Of a stretch of 7,367 nt of DNA, positions 1-5,877 are shown piece by piece; position 1 is the first letter of the stretch, and each line of letters opens with the position of its first letter. Position numbers and translations under genes: made by a program. The notes beneath the pieces are model-generated. The model was not told where the DNA came from and searched no databases. It was given only the letters and a program-made list of their open reading frames with translations. The DNA comes from Candidatus Falkowiibacteriota bacterium (GTDB lineage Bacteria; Patescibacteriota; Patescibacteriia; Patescibacteriales; UBA12075), in assembly GCA_030600505.1 (NCBI GenBank), contig JAUVLY010000040.1:1-7367 (forward strand), written 5' to 3'.

Positions 1-1117
1 GGATCAAACGGATTATCCGTACGTACCGCGGTACGTACCGCTTACATCTAATAATTAAATTTTCCAGCTGCTTTTGTGAATATGGTTTATATTTCCCCTG
101 CTTCCACCAGCGGTATAGCAAAGAGCCTTTAGTAACCACAGTGGGGTAAAATTTAATCTGGTCCGGCTGCCAGCGCTCGTCGCTAAATAGCTGTTTGAAC
201 ATTTTAAAATCCTTGGCCGGAGTAGAACCGGGCAAGCCAGGCATAATATGATAAGTTACTTTAAAACCATAATTTTTTAGCAGTTTAGTCGCGTCCGCAA
301 TCTCTTTGACCCCGTGCCCTCGTTTATTAATTTTTAAAATCTTATCATCAATTGCCTGCACGCCTATCTCTACCCGCGTACAACCCAGCTCCCGCATCTC
401 AACTAATTCTTTATCGTTTATATAATCCGGCCGTGTTTCAAGAGTCAGCCCCACAATCTTATACTTCGCCTTCTCATTCCTCTTCTGCTCCTTTTCCAGT
501 GTCATCCTGAGCGAAGCGAAGGATCCCGTCTTAACTTGACTATTTCTGATTCCACGGGATTCTTCGGCCTTTGGCCTCAGAATGACAGCCTTGTAATCAT
601 TCGCTGCCTTGAATAAATTTGCGACATACCAATATTTATACTTCCGCGGCAAATACGACCAAGTGCCGCCAATCACAATTAGCTCAATCTTAGTTGGCTC
701 ATGCCCATTGGCGACTAAAGCCCGCAACCGATCTTGCACCTGAATATATGGATCATACTTACAGCGAATCGCCCGCATCACCGCCGGCTCGTTTGATAAA
801 TAACTCTGCGGCACATCTACTTCGGTCGGACAATAAACACACTTACCCGGGCAAGGATACGGCTTGGTAAGCACTGCCACCGGCGCGATCCCGGACATGG
901 TCCTGACCGAGCGTTTGCGGATTAATCTTTCAAAATCAGTTGACCTTTTTGTCTTGCCTAGTTTAATCAGCTTATTGTAAATTATAATCATTTCTGAGTT
1001 ATCCATTATGCCGACACCAAATCGTTTAGCAATTTTCCGTTTTCCCCGCATCAAATCCTCTCGATCTTTAATCGATTTTTTTAATAATTCTTGAATTGCT
1101 TTATATTTTTTATCCAT
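1..1117 (-). CDS. elp3: Elp3-like radical SAM tRNA-modifying enzyme (3' end cut by window edge)
   Basis: Open frame of 372 codons from ATG (1117-1115) to the left edge with no stop. Elp3 proteins modify uridine 34 in the tRNA wobble position (cm5U-type side chains) using a radical SAM domain and a C-terminal acetyltransferase (GNAT) domain. Seen here: an iron-sulfur motif C89-x3-C93-x2-C96 (CPGKCVYC), then SYLSNEP, MRAIRCKYDPY, IELIVIGGTWSYLP (about 145-157), VGLTLETRPDY (about 222-232), TRVEIGVQ (about 247-254), HIMPGLPGS and KFYPTVV, ending in KRYVPRYVRI. These are the Elp3 radical SAM blocks in order. The GNAT domain would lie outside the window. Residues 177-206 come from an inserted inverted repeat (separate entry) in the loop between the GGTWSYLP and VGLTLETRPDY blocks. 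No SD precedes the ATG. The gene is divergent from the 1251 gene. Family call is firm; exact product specificity is not shown. Confidence 0.9.
   Translation of the reverse strand, partial: MDKKYKAIQELLKKSIKDREDLMRGKRKIAKRFGVGIMDNSEMIIIYNKLIKLGKTKRSTDFERLIRKRSVRTMSGIAPVAVLTKPYPCPGKCVYCPTEVDVPQSYLSNEPAVMRAIRCKYDPYIQVQDRLRALVANGHEPTKIELIVIGGTWSYLPRKYKYWYVANLFKAANDYKAVILRPKAEESRGIRNSQVKTGSFASLRMTLEKEQKRNEKAKYKIVGLTLETRPDYINDKELVEMRELGCTRVEIGVQAIDDKILKINKRGHGVKEIADATKLLKNYGFKVTYHIMPGLPGSTPAKDFKMFKQLFSDERWQPDQIKFYPTVVTKGSLLYRWWKQGKYKPYSQKQLENLIIRCKRYVPRYVRIIRLI
500..587. mobile_element. 88-bp MITE/REP-like inverted-repeat element inserted in frame within elp3
   Basis: The ends are inverted copies: TGTCATCCTGAG (500-511) against CTCAGAATGACA (576-587), 11 of 12 pairing. 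A second inverted pair lies inside: GAAGGATCCCGT (518-529) against ACGGGATTCTTC (554-565), again 11 of 12. Between the outer and inner arms are different short inserts: CGAAGC on one side and a GGCC-TTT-GGCC mini-palindrome (566-576) on the other. A 24-bp centre (530-553) is unpaired. The type resembles dispersed GTCATTCTGAG...GAAGAATC repeats that I recall from many bacterial genomes, whose translation gives peptides such as SFASLRMT; I cannot confirm this here. On the elp3 strand it is open and adds about 30 residues. No convincing target duplication is visible. No transposase is present, so any mobility would have to be in trans. Confidence 0.75.
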
Positions 1118-1250
1118 TATCTAATATTTGCCCGTAATTATAAAAAAGGATACAATAATTATATTATTTATTATCTTTAATAACGCAAATATTATTATAC
1201 TTTATAATAACTTATTCGTAAATTCGTAAAAATTCGTAATTCGTAACCAT
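1118..1250. promoter_or_regulatory. AT-rich divergent spacer between elp3 and the bactofilin-like gene
   Basis: This 133-bp spacer must carry promoters for both flanking genes. Toward the plus gene there is a perfect -10 TATAAT at 1203-1208 but no good -35. Toward elp3, TATAAT (1199-1194, minus) lies 17 bp from TTTACG (1222-1217, minus), four of six matches to TTGACA. Several other TATAAT-like strings occur because the region is mostly A and T, so the precise sites are uncertain. Neither gene has an SD sequence. Confidence 0.4.
1214..1245 (+). repeat. Four copies of ATTCGTA directly before a start codon
   Basis: ATTCGTA occurs at 1214-1220, 1222-1228, 1232-1238 and 1239-1245, five bases before the ATG at 1251. 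Unit spacing is 8, 10 and 7 bp. The array occupies the place where a ribosome binding site would normally be, and no SD is present. Confidence 0.85.
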
Positions 1251-2420
1251 ATGAAAAAAACAAGCTTAATCCTCACTTTTACCCTAGTTCTATTTATTAT
1301 TCCCTTTACAGTCTCTGCTTTTGAACTGGAAACCAGAGCCCTTATTACTCTGCCAGAAGACGAAACCGTTGAGGGTAATTACTATGCCATTGGGGATATT
1401 ATCACCATAGACGGAGACATTAACGGTGACATCTTTGTGGCCGGGGAAAACGTAACTATAAACGGTAATATATCGGGTGATATTTTTGCGGCTGTGTCAG
1501 AAAATTTTGTTTTAAACAATAAAATTGGCAGCAGTCTTCGCGTAATCGGCACCAATATAACAATTAATAATAAAATCCCACATAGCGCTCATCTTGTTGG
1601 TGAAAATATCACCATTGCCAAAATTGCCGAAATAACCGGGGATTTGTTCGTGCTGGGAGCCAATATAAATCATATGGGTAAGGTTGGAGGCGACCTGCAT
1701 GGTATGGGCTCGCTAATTACTATTGCCGGCGAGGTTGGCAAAGACGTAAAACTGCGACTTGATGACAAAATAAAAGAAAGCACTCACGGCTGGAAATTTA
1801 AAATGGGTGAAAATAACATCCTCACCGTAACCGAGTCAGCCACGATTAACGGCAATCTTTATTACTCGGCGTCCCAAGAAGGACTAATATCCAAAGACGC
1901 GGAGATCAAAGGCGAGATCGGCTATAGCGCGCCGAAGCCAAAGAGCACACAAGCAAACGTTTGGAACCTGGCCTGGGGAGCGCTTTTTGGCATATTTTCG
2001 AGCTTTGTCATTGGTCTGGTGCTAATCACTCTTTGGCGCGAAAGAATAAAAAAATTAACCGATGTAATGCTAGTAGCGGTTTGGCCCAGTATTGGCTGGG
2101 GTCTAATTCTTATGTTTCTTACTCCTTTTATTATTTTGCTTTTGCTCTTCACGATCATCGGCATTCCATTAGCCGTAATACTGGGCGTTATTTGGCTAAT
2201 CGCTATGTATATCAGCAAAACCATTGTCGGAATCCTGATTGGTCGAATGGTTCTAAACAAAATATGGGAGAAAAAGAAAGATTCACTTATCTGGGCAATG
2301 ATAATCGGCGTAAGCCTGGTCTGGCTGCTCACTAAGCTCCCGCTAATCGGCTGGCTTCTCTCGCTCGTCGCCATCTGGTGGGCCCTGGGCGGGATGTGGC
2401 AAATGCGTAAAAAAATGTAA
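1251..2420 (+). CDS. Exported bactofilin-like (polymer-forming) protein with C-terminal membrane domain
   Basis: The 389-residue protein starts with a Sec signal peptide: MKK, a hydrophobic core at 5-17 and a likely cleavage after VSA (residue 23). Residues about 40-225 are short repeating rungs rich in G, I, V, N and D (for example GDIITIDGDINGDIFVAGE, NVTINGNISGDIF, ENITIAKIAEITGDLFVLG), the pattern of a right-handed beta-solenoid as in bactofilins (polymer-forming cytoskeletal proteins). After a polar linker (about 226-237), residues 238-384 hold four to five membrane segments, including FTIIGIPLAVILGVIWLIA (300-318), and the protein ends in MRKKM. The predicted topology puts the solenoid outside the membrane, unlike cytosolic bactofilins. 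A role in the cell envelope is likely but not shown. No SD precedes the ATG; an ATTCGTA array does. No terminator follows, and a new promoter for the next gene starts 11 bp past the stop. Confidence 0.8.
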   Translation: MKKTSLILTFTLVLFIIPFTVSAFELETRALITLPEDETVEGNYYAIGDIITIDGDINGDIFVAGENVTINGNISGDIFAAVSENFVLNNKIGSSLRVIGTNITINNKIPHSAHLVGENITIAKIAEITGDLFVLGANINHMGKVGGDLHGMGSLITIAGEVGKDVKLRLDDKIKESTHGWKFKMGENNILTVTESATINGNLYYSASQEGLISKDAEIKGEIGYSAPKPKSTQANVWNLAWGALFGIFSSFVIGLVLITLWRERIKKLTDVMLVAVWPSIGWGLILMFLTPFIILLLLFTIIGIPLAVILGVIWLIAMYISKTIVGILIGRMVLNKIWEKKKDSLIWAMIIGVSLVWLLTKLPLIGWLLSLVAIWWALGGMWQMRKKM

Positions 2421-2430
2421 AAAATAATGT

Positions 2431-2458
2431 TTGCCAAACGAAAATTTTTTGCTAAAAT
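2431..2458 (+). promoter_or_regulatory. Probable promoter of the phosphohexomutase gene
   Basis: TTGCCA (2431-2436) is followed after 16 bp by TAAAAT (2453-2458). A TG dinucleotide one base before the -10 (2450-2451) makes it an extended -10 type. The expected start would leave a short leader of roughly 25 bases before the ATG at 2490, with no SD. Confidence 0.55.
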
Positions 2459-2489
2459 AAAAGAGTGATTAAATTAAATAAAAAATAAT

Positions 2490-3830
2490 ATGCCAACAGC
2501 GCCACATATTTTTAAAGCTTATGATATCCGCGGAATATACCCGGAAGAAATAGACAGCGAAACTGTCTATAATATCGGTCGAGCCCTGGTCACTTACACA
2601 AGGGCAAAAAATATTGTTGTCAGTAAAGATGTCCGGATCTCATCCGACACCCTGGAGGAAGAATTAATTCGTGGCATTACCGACCAAGGAGCAAATGTAA
2701 TCAAATTAGGCCTGGCCACGTCACCACTCATGTACCATGCCTCTGGCAAGCTTAATGTAGACGCCGGTGTTATTATTACGGCTTCGCATAACCCGGCCGA
2801 ATACAATGGCGTTAAACTATGCCGCCAATACGCCGTTCCGATCGGTGAAGGCTCCGGAATGGAAGAAATTAAAGCCCTGGCACTTAATGCCAGCTTTACC
2901 GAGCCAAAGAAAAAAGGCAAAGTTACTACCAGTGAACGGATCAAAAAACAACTACATGAATATATTTGTAGTTTTTTTATCTCTAATGGAAAGAAAAAAA
3001 TCGTGATAGACTTTGCTAATGCCATGGGCATAATTGATAAACCGGTTTACGAAAATCTGAAAAATTATATTGAGTCCATTTACATGTATGACGACTATGA
3101 TGGCACCTTCCCCAACCATGAAGCTAATCCTTTAAAAGCCCAAACCCTAAAAGACCTGCAAAAAAGAGTAATAAAAGAAAAGGCTGATTTAGGTATTTCT
3201 TATGACGGTGACGCGGACCGAGTCGGTTTTGTCGATGAGACCGGAGAGATAGTCCCAATGGATTATATTACCGCTCTTATTGCCAAAGAAGCTCTTATAA
3301 AGCATCCGGGGGGACTAGTGCTTATGGATCTGCGCTCCTCGAACGCTGTCAAAGAATATGTAGAGGCGGCTGGCGGTAAAGTAGACCTTTGCCGGGTCGG
3401 CCATTCTCTTATTAAAAAACAAATGCGCGAAGAAGGCGCGATATTCGCCGGAGAACTATCAGGACACTATTATTTTCAGGAGAATTTTAATGCCGAACTA
3501 TCCACCCTAGCGGCAATAATGATCATTAATCTGCTCAACCAAACCGGTAAAAAAATGTCTGAGTTAACCAAAGATTTAAAAAAATATTATCACTCCGGAG
3601 AAATAAATTCCACAGTTAACAACAAGGAAAAAGTTTTCCTCAAGCTTAAAGAAACCTACTGCGACGGCAAGTGCAATGAGTTAGATGGAGTGCGGGTTGA
3701 TTACCCAAACTGGTGGTTTAATGTCCGCGCAAGCAACACCGAACCAAAAGTGCGCCTTAACCTGGAAGCAAAAACCAAAAAATTAATGGAAGAAAAACGC
3801 AACGAGATATTAAAAATTATTAGAGGTTAA
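2490..3830 (+). CDS. Phosphomannomutase/phosphoglucomutase (alpha-D-phosphohexomutase)
   Basis: The 446-residue protein is full length for the family. It interconverts hexose 6-phosphate and 1-phosphate (mannose and/or glucose), supplying precursors for nucleotide sugars and surface polysaccharide. The four active-site segments are all present: the N-terminal FKAYDIRG (8-15), the catalytic phosphoserine loop TASHNPAEYNG (97-107, Ser99), the metal-binding loop DGDADR (239-244), the sugar-specificity loop GELSGH (321-326), and the C-terminal phosphate-binding RASNTEPKVRLN (413-424). The GELSGHYYF form resembles bifunctional PMM/PGM enzymes, but substrate preference cannot be settled from sequence, so no symbol is given. 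The start is an ATG without SD, behind its own promoter. The gene converges on trpS and they share a terminator. Confidence 0.93.
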   Translation: MPTAPHIFKAYDIRGIYPEEIDSETVYNIGRALVTYTRAKNIVVSKDVRISSDTLEEELIRGITDQGANVIKLGLATSPLMYHASGKLNVDAGVIITASHNPAEYNGVKLCRQYAVPIGEGSGMEEIKALALNASFTEPKKKGKVTTSERIKKQLHEYICSFFISNGKKKIVIDFANAMGIIDKPVYENLKNYIESIYMYDDYDGTFPNHEANPLKAQTLKDLQKRVIKEKADLGISYDGDADRVGFVDETGEIVPMDYITALIAKEALIKHPGGLVLMDLRSSNAVKEYVEAAGGKVDLCRVGHSLIKKQMREEGAIFAGELSGHYYFQENFNAELSTLAAIMIINLLNQTGKKMSELTKDLKKYYHSGEINSTVNNKEKVFLKLKETYCDGKCNELDGVRVDYPNWWFNVRASNTEPKVRLNLEAKTKKLMEEKRNEILKIIRG

Positions 3831-3844
3831 ATATTGTTTAAATA

Positions 3845-3890
3845 AAAAACCGCCCTTGCTTAATTGTAATGGCGGTTTTTGTATTTTTTT
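3845..3890. terminator. Bidirectional intrinsic terminator between phosphohexomutase and trpS
   Basis: AAAAACCGCC (3845-3854) pairs perfectly with GGCGGTTTTT (3871-3880). The 16-base interior can add a short inner helix (TTGC 3856-3859 with GTAA 3866-3869, one G-U pair). The T run after it serves the plus gene, and the A run before it gives a U tail for the minus gene. The stop codon of trpS (3889-3891) begins just past the stem. Confidence 0.88.
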
Positions 3891-4983
3891 AATTTATTCC
3901 AATTCTCTCTTTCACTTTCTGCAATGTCTTTTTTGCTATCGGCTCGGCCCGTTTGGCCCCATCTTCCAGAATACGCCGCACATCATTATCGTCTATCTTA
4001 TTATATTTAGCCTGGAACGCAGTTAAAAATATTTTAACTTCCTCGGCCACTGCCTTTTTAAAGTCGCCATAACCCTTGCCGGCAAATTCATTTTCTAACT
4101 CCTTAATGTCTTTGCCGCTGAGTAAGGAATGAATAGTTAAAAGGTTAGAAATACCGGGCTTATTCTTGTAGTCTAGTTTAACTATTGAGTCTGAATCCGT
4201 GGTGGCTCGCATTATTTTCTTGGCCGCCTTTTCCGGGCTATCCAGGAGTTCTATCCGGCTATTCTCGCTCTCGGCGCTCTTGCTCATTTTTTTGGTCGGA
4301 TCGTCCAGGGCCATAATGCGCGCGCCGGATTTTAATATCTTAACTTCTGGGATTTTAAAAACTTCACCGAACTGATGATTAAATCGTTTAGCTAAATCGC
4401 GCGTTAACTCTACGTGCTGCAGCTGGTCATCCCCAACCGGCACCACCTCAGTATCATAGAGTAGAATATCAGCCGCCATCAAAACCGGATAATCAAACAA
4501 ACCGACACTTACATTTGATGCTTTTTCATAAAAATTCTTAGCTGCTTTTGGAATCGTGGCACCCGGAGGACTATCAAATATTTTTACTTTCATTCTTTCT
4601 AAAAACTTTGAGTCGTCTTCACTAATACCGGCTTTATCTTTAAATTGGGTCATTTTATTTAAATCGCTCATCCGGGCGACGGTATTAAGTATCCAACTTA
4701 GCTCAGCGTGCGCGCTCACGTCTGATTGCTGAAAAATAATGGATTTAGCGGGATCAATGCCGGCAGCGAGAAAAAAACGAGCAACTTCAATTATTCTTTT
4801 CCTTAGACTATCCGGGTCCTGCGGCACGGTAATGGCATGCAAATCAACCACGCAAAAAACACAATCATATTCATCTTGCAGAGCAACAAACTGAATAATA
4901 GCACCGAGATAATTACCAATATGCAAATTCCCGCTTGGCTGGACGCCCGAAAATATTCGTGGTTTATTTATTTTGCTGACCAT
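3889..4983 (-). CDS. trpS: Tryptophanyl-tRNA synthetase
   Basis: A 364-residue class I aminoacyl-tRNA synthetase that charges tRNA-Trp with tryptophan in the cytosol. The N-terminal RIFSGVQPSGNLHIGN carries the HIGH-type motif HIGN (21-24). Other TrpRS blocks are DLHA (47-50), MTQFKDKA (111-118), GLFDYPVLMAADILLY (161-176), VPVGDDQLQHVELTRDLA (181-198) and the KMSKS loop (232-236). Between MTQFKDKA and GLFDYPVLMAADILLY there are about 42 residues; in the E. coli and Bacillus enzymes, as I remember them, the gap is near 10. The extra charged segment (about 119-152) therefore looks like a lineage-specific insertion. ATG start with no SD. A well-formed promoter and an 11-12-bp tandem repeat lie upstream. 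No T-box-like leader is seen. Confidence 0.96.
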   Translation of the reverse strand: MVSKINKPRIFSGVQPSGNLHIGNYLGAIIQFVALQDEYDCVFCVVDLHAITVPQDPDSLRKRIIEVARFFLAAGIDPAKSIIFQQSDVSAHAELSWILNTVARMSDLNKMTQFKDKAGISEDDSKFLERMKVKIFDSPPGATIPKAAKNFYEKASNVSVGLFDYPVLMAADILLYDTEVVPVGDDQLQHVELTRDLAKRFNHQFGEVFKIPEVKILKSGARIMALDDPTKKMSKSAESENSRIELLDSPEKAAKKIMRATTDSDSIVKLDYKNKPGISNLLTIHSLLSGKDIKELENEFAGKGYGDFKKAVAEEVKIFLTAFQAKYNKIDDNDVRRILEDGAKRAEPIAKKTLQKVKERIGIN

Positions 4984-5000
4984 ATATCTATGTTTAATAA

Positions 5001-5046
5001 TTTATCCGCGGATTTTACGCTGATTTCTACGCAGATTTAACGCGGA
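5001..5046 (-). repeat. Four contiguous 11-12-bp repeat units in the trpS leader
   Basis: Read on the minus strand, four units abut exactly: TCCGCGTTAAA (5046-5036), TCTGCGTAGAAA (5035-5024), TCAGCGTAAAA (5023-5013) and TCCGCGGATAAA (5012-5001). The consensus is TCnGCGtAnAAA with lengths 11, 12, 11 and 12. The array falls inside the predicted trpS leader, 18 bases before the ATG. The outer units can also pair through CCGCG and CGCGG. The string resembles dispersed 'AATCCGCGTAAATCTGCG' repeats that I recall from other bacterial genomes. Confidence 0.8.
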
Positions 5047-5069
5047 CTTATGCTTAATCTTATATTCTT

Positions 5070-5098
5070 ATTGTAAGCTATTAAGCTAGAATTCGCAA
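5070..5098 (-). promoter_or_regulatory. Probable trpS promoter
   Basis: On the minus strand TTGCGA (5098-5093) lies 17 bp from TACAAT (5075-5070). Spacing is ideal and each hexamer has one or two mismatches. The expected leader is about 80 bases and contains the TCnGCGT repeat array. Confidence 0.6.
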
Positions 5099-5116
5099 GA
5101 AAAGATTTTAAAAACT

Positions 5117-5145
5117 AAAAAATAGTGGTAAACTAATAACCACTA
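5117..5145 (-). terminator. Possible second terminator downstream of the 60-aa gene
   Basis: TAGTGGT (5123-5129) pairs with ACCACTA (5139-5145) around a 9-base loop. Read on the minus strand the stem is followed by six Ts (5122-5117). The stem is short, so this is weaker than the stem-loop at 5189-5225. It lies about 20 bp upstream of the trpS -35, where it could insulate trpS. Confidence 0.4.
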
Positions 5146-5184
5146 CTTTATATAAAAAATATTTATTTATAATTTTTGGCAAGA

Positions 5185-5225
5185 GAAAAGGGCAAAAAAA
5201 ATTTGGTTTTTGTTTTTCTTGCCCT
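5185..5225 (-). terminator. Intrinsic terminator of the 60-aa peptide gene
   Basis: On the minus strand AGGGCAAGAAAAA (5225-5213) pairs over 13 positions with TTTTTTTTGCCCT (5201-5189), with one G-U pair and an 11-base loop. It is followed by TTTTC. It starts immediately after the stop codon at 5226-5228. Confidence 0.75.
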
Positions 5226-5408
5226 CTAACACGAAAAACAGTTCTCTACATTCGGAAACAAATTCCATTTTGAATCTTTTTCAAAATCATCAGAGTGATC
5301 TCCATTCATGTTGCATGGTCCTACTGTTGTTAGAGAAACAATGCTAGTTCTACCTTCTGGATTTCTACCCTTTATTCTGTCTAATTTTTCCAAATGATCT
5401 TCGGTCAT
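5226..5408 (-). CDS. 60-aa hydrophilic peptide with C-terminal CxxC, unknown function
   Basis: I do not recognise this protein. It begins MTEDHLEKLDRIKGRNPEGR, a charged N-terminal part. A short apolar stretch SIVSLTTVG (22-30) follows, then an acidic segment with Cys32 (GPCNMNGDHSDDFEKD), and the C-terminus is VENCFSC, with Cys57 and Cys60 as a terminal CxxC. There is no signal peptide and no membrane segment. Its reality is supported by a perfect AAAGGAGG (5422-5415) six bases before the ATG, a promoter with 17-bp spacing at 5485-5457, and a stem-loop terminator directly after the stop. The layout of a charged leader with a Cys-bearing tail would fit a peptide precursor, but no modification enzyme is adjacent. 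A metal- or redox-active small protein is another option. It is divergent from the 5623 operon. Confidence 0.72.
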   Translation of the reverse strand: MTEDHLEKLDRIKGRNPEGRTSIVSLTTVGPCNMNGDHSDDFEKDSKWNLFPNVENCFSC

Positions 5409-5456
5409 TTTGGACCTCCTTTCGTGTTTTTCGAGTAATTTGTATTTGTTAAGCTA

Positions 5457-5485
5457 ACTATAGCACATATCCACTGATAAATCAA
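5457..5485 (-). promoter_or_regulatory. Promoter of the 60-aa peptide gene
   Basis: On the minus strand TTGATT (5485-5480) lies 17 bp from TATAGT (5462-5457), and a TG one base before the -10 gives an extended -10 (TGCTATAGT). The leader would be about 40 bases and ends in a strong SD. Confidence 0.72.
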
Positions 5486-5498
5486 CATTTTATCCACA
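5467..5498 (+). promoter_or_regulatory. DnaA-box-like pair around the minus-strand -35
   Basis: TTATCCACA at 5490-5498 equals the standard DnaA box. ATATCCACT at 5467-5475 matches 7 of 9 in the same orientation, 23 bp away (about two helical turns). The two flank the -35 hexamer (5480-5485) of the 60-aa gene. Binding is not shown, and two boxes are too few to call an origin. Confidence 0.35.
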
Positions 5499-5544
5499 AT
5501 TTGTTAAAATATCTTTAAAATTAGCATAAAATTTACACCCGCAG

Positions 5545-5573
5545 TTGACAATAACTCTAAAAAATGCTATGAT
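5545..5573 (+). promoter_or_regulatory. Promoter of the 84-aa/41-aa operon
   Basis: TTGACA (5545-5550), a perfect -35, lies 17 bp from TATGAT (5568-5573), with TG at 5565-5566 giving an extended -10. It is the best-matching promoter in the window. The leader of about 40 bases ends in AAAGGAG before the ATG at 5623. Confidence 0.8.
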
Positions 5574-5622
5574 TTAATAATCAAAAATAAACAAAAAAAC
5601 GCAAAACACAAAGGAGAGAAAA

Positions 5623-5877
5623 ATGTTCTGGAAAATTACATCAAAAACAAGCAGTGGATTAATTATTGTTTTGGTCTGTCTTCTCTTTACATTGAATGAT
5701 TTTGACAAAGTTACAAATTTTATTTACTTTGTCATCGCCATTTTTTCGGCGATAATCATTTTGGCAATTTTTCAAGAATTTGCTAAGGAGCGTATTCGTC
5801 TGAATACACCCTTAAACCTTGAAAGAATTAGTAGCCAGTATTTATATAAATCTGGTTACAAAGGAGGCATCCTTTAA
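5623..5877 (+). CDS. 84-aa small membrane protein, unknown function
   Basis: I do not recognise the family. Two hydrophobic segments are visible: about 12-24 (GLIIVLVCLLFTL) and about 33-52 (FIYFVIAIFSAIIILAIFQE), joined by a short NDFDKV-containing turn. This gives a hairpin with a positively charged tail from about 54 (AKERIRL) to the end (YKSGYKGGIL). The net charge of the tail suggests both termini are cytosolic. AAGGAG at 5611-5616 sits six bases before the ATG, and a near-consensus promoter lies upstream. The last codons contain the ribosome binding site of the next gene, and the stop overlaps the next start (TAATG), so translation of the two is probably coupled. It could be a transport or immunity accessory, a toxin-like peptide or an envelope factor; nothing in the sequence selects among these. 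Confidence 0.75.
   Translation: MFWKITSKTSSGLIIVLVCLLFTLNDFDKVTNFIYFVIAIFSAIIILAIFQEFAKERIRLNTPLNLERISSQYLYKSGYKGGIL
5860..5867 (+). promoter_or_regulatory. Internal ribosome binding site for the 41-aa gene
   Basis: AAAGGAGG lies inside the last codons of the 84-aa gene, nine bases before the ATG at 5877. It fixes the start of the short downstream gene and supports translational coupling. Confidence 0.8.

Noticed and set aside
19..38. Perfect 20-bp palindrome GTACGTACCGCGGTACGTAC
   Set aside because: It encodes the RYVPRYV part of a conserved Elp3 segment (KRxVPxYVRI), so the repeated codons alone explain the symmetry. No matching palindrome is seen elsewhere in the window.
1922..2437. 171-codon open frame on the minus strand
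   Set aside because: It lies opposite the membrane domain of the bactofilin-like gene, has no start signals and encodes a sequence without recognisable domains; a shadow frame.
2425..2450. Terminator after the bactofilin-like gene (GTTTGCCAAAC followed by Ts)
   Set aside because: The palindrome leaves no room for a loop, and the segment is better explained as the TTGCCA promoter of the next gene.
2594..3031. 145-codon minus-strand open frame, and 2767-3006 on the plus strand
   Set aside because: Both lie inside the phosphohexomutase gene, which has every family motif in its own frame.
4837..5040. 67-codon plus-strand open frame across the trpS start
   Set aside because: It is antisense to the trpS N-terminus and its repeat leader, with no SD or promoter.
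4984..5069. T-box or other amino-acid riboswitch before trpS
   Set aside because: The predicted leader is only about 80 bases, is filled by a tandem repeat, and shows no T-box motif or leader terminator.
5467..5520. Replication origin, suggested by DnaA-box-like sites in AT-rich DNA
   Set aside because: Only two sites, one imperfect, and no dnaA, dnaN or rpmH nearby. The spacer is explained by two divergent promoters.
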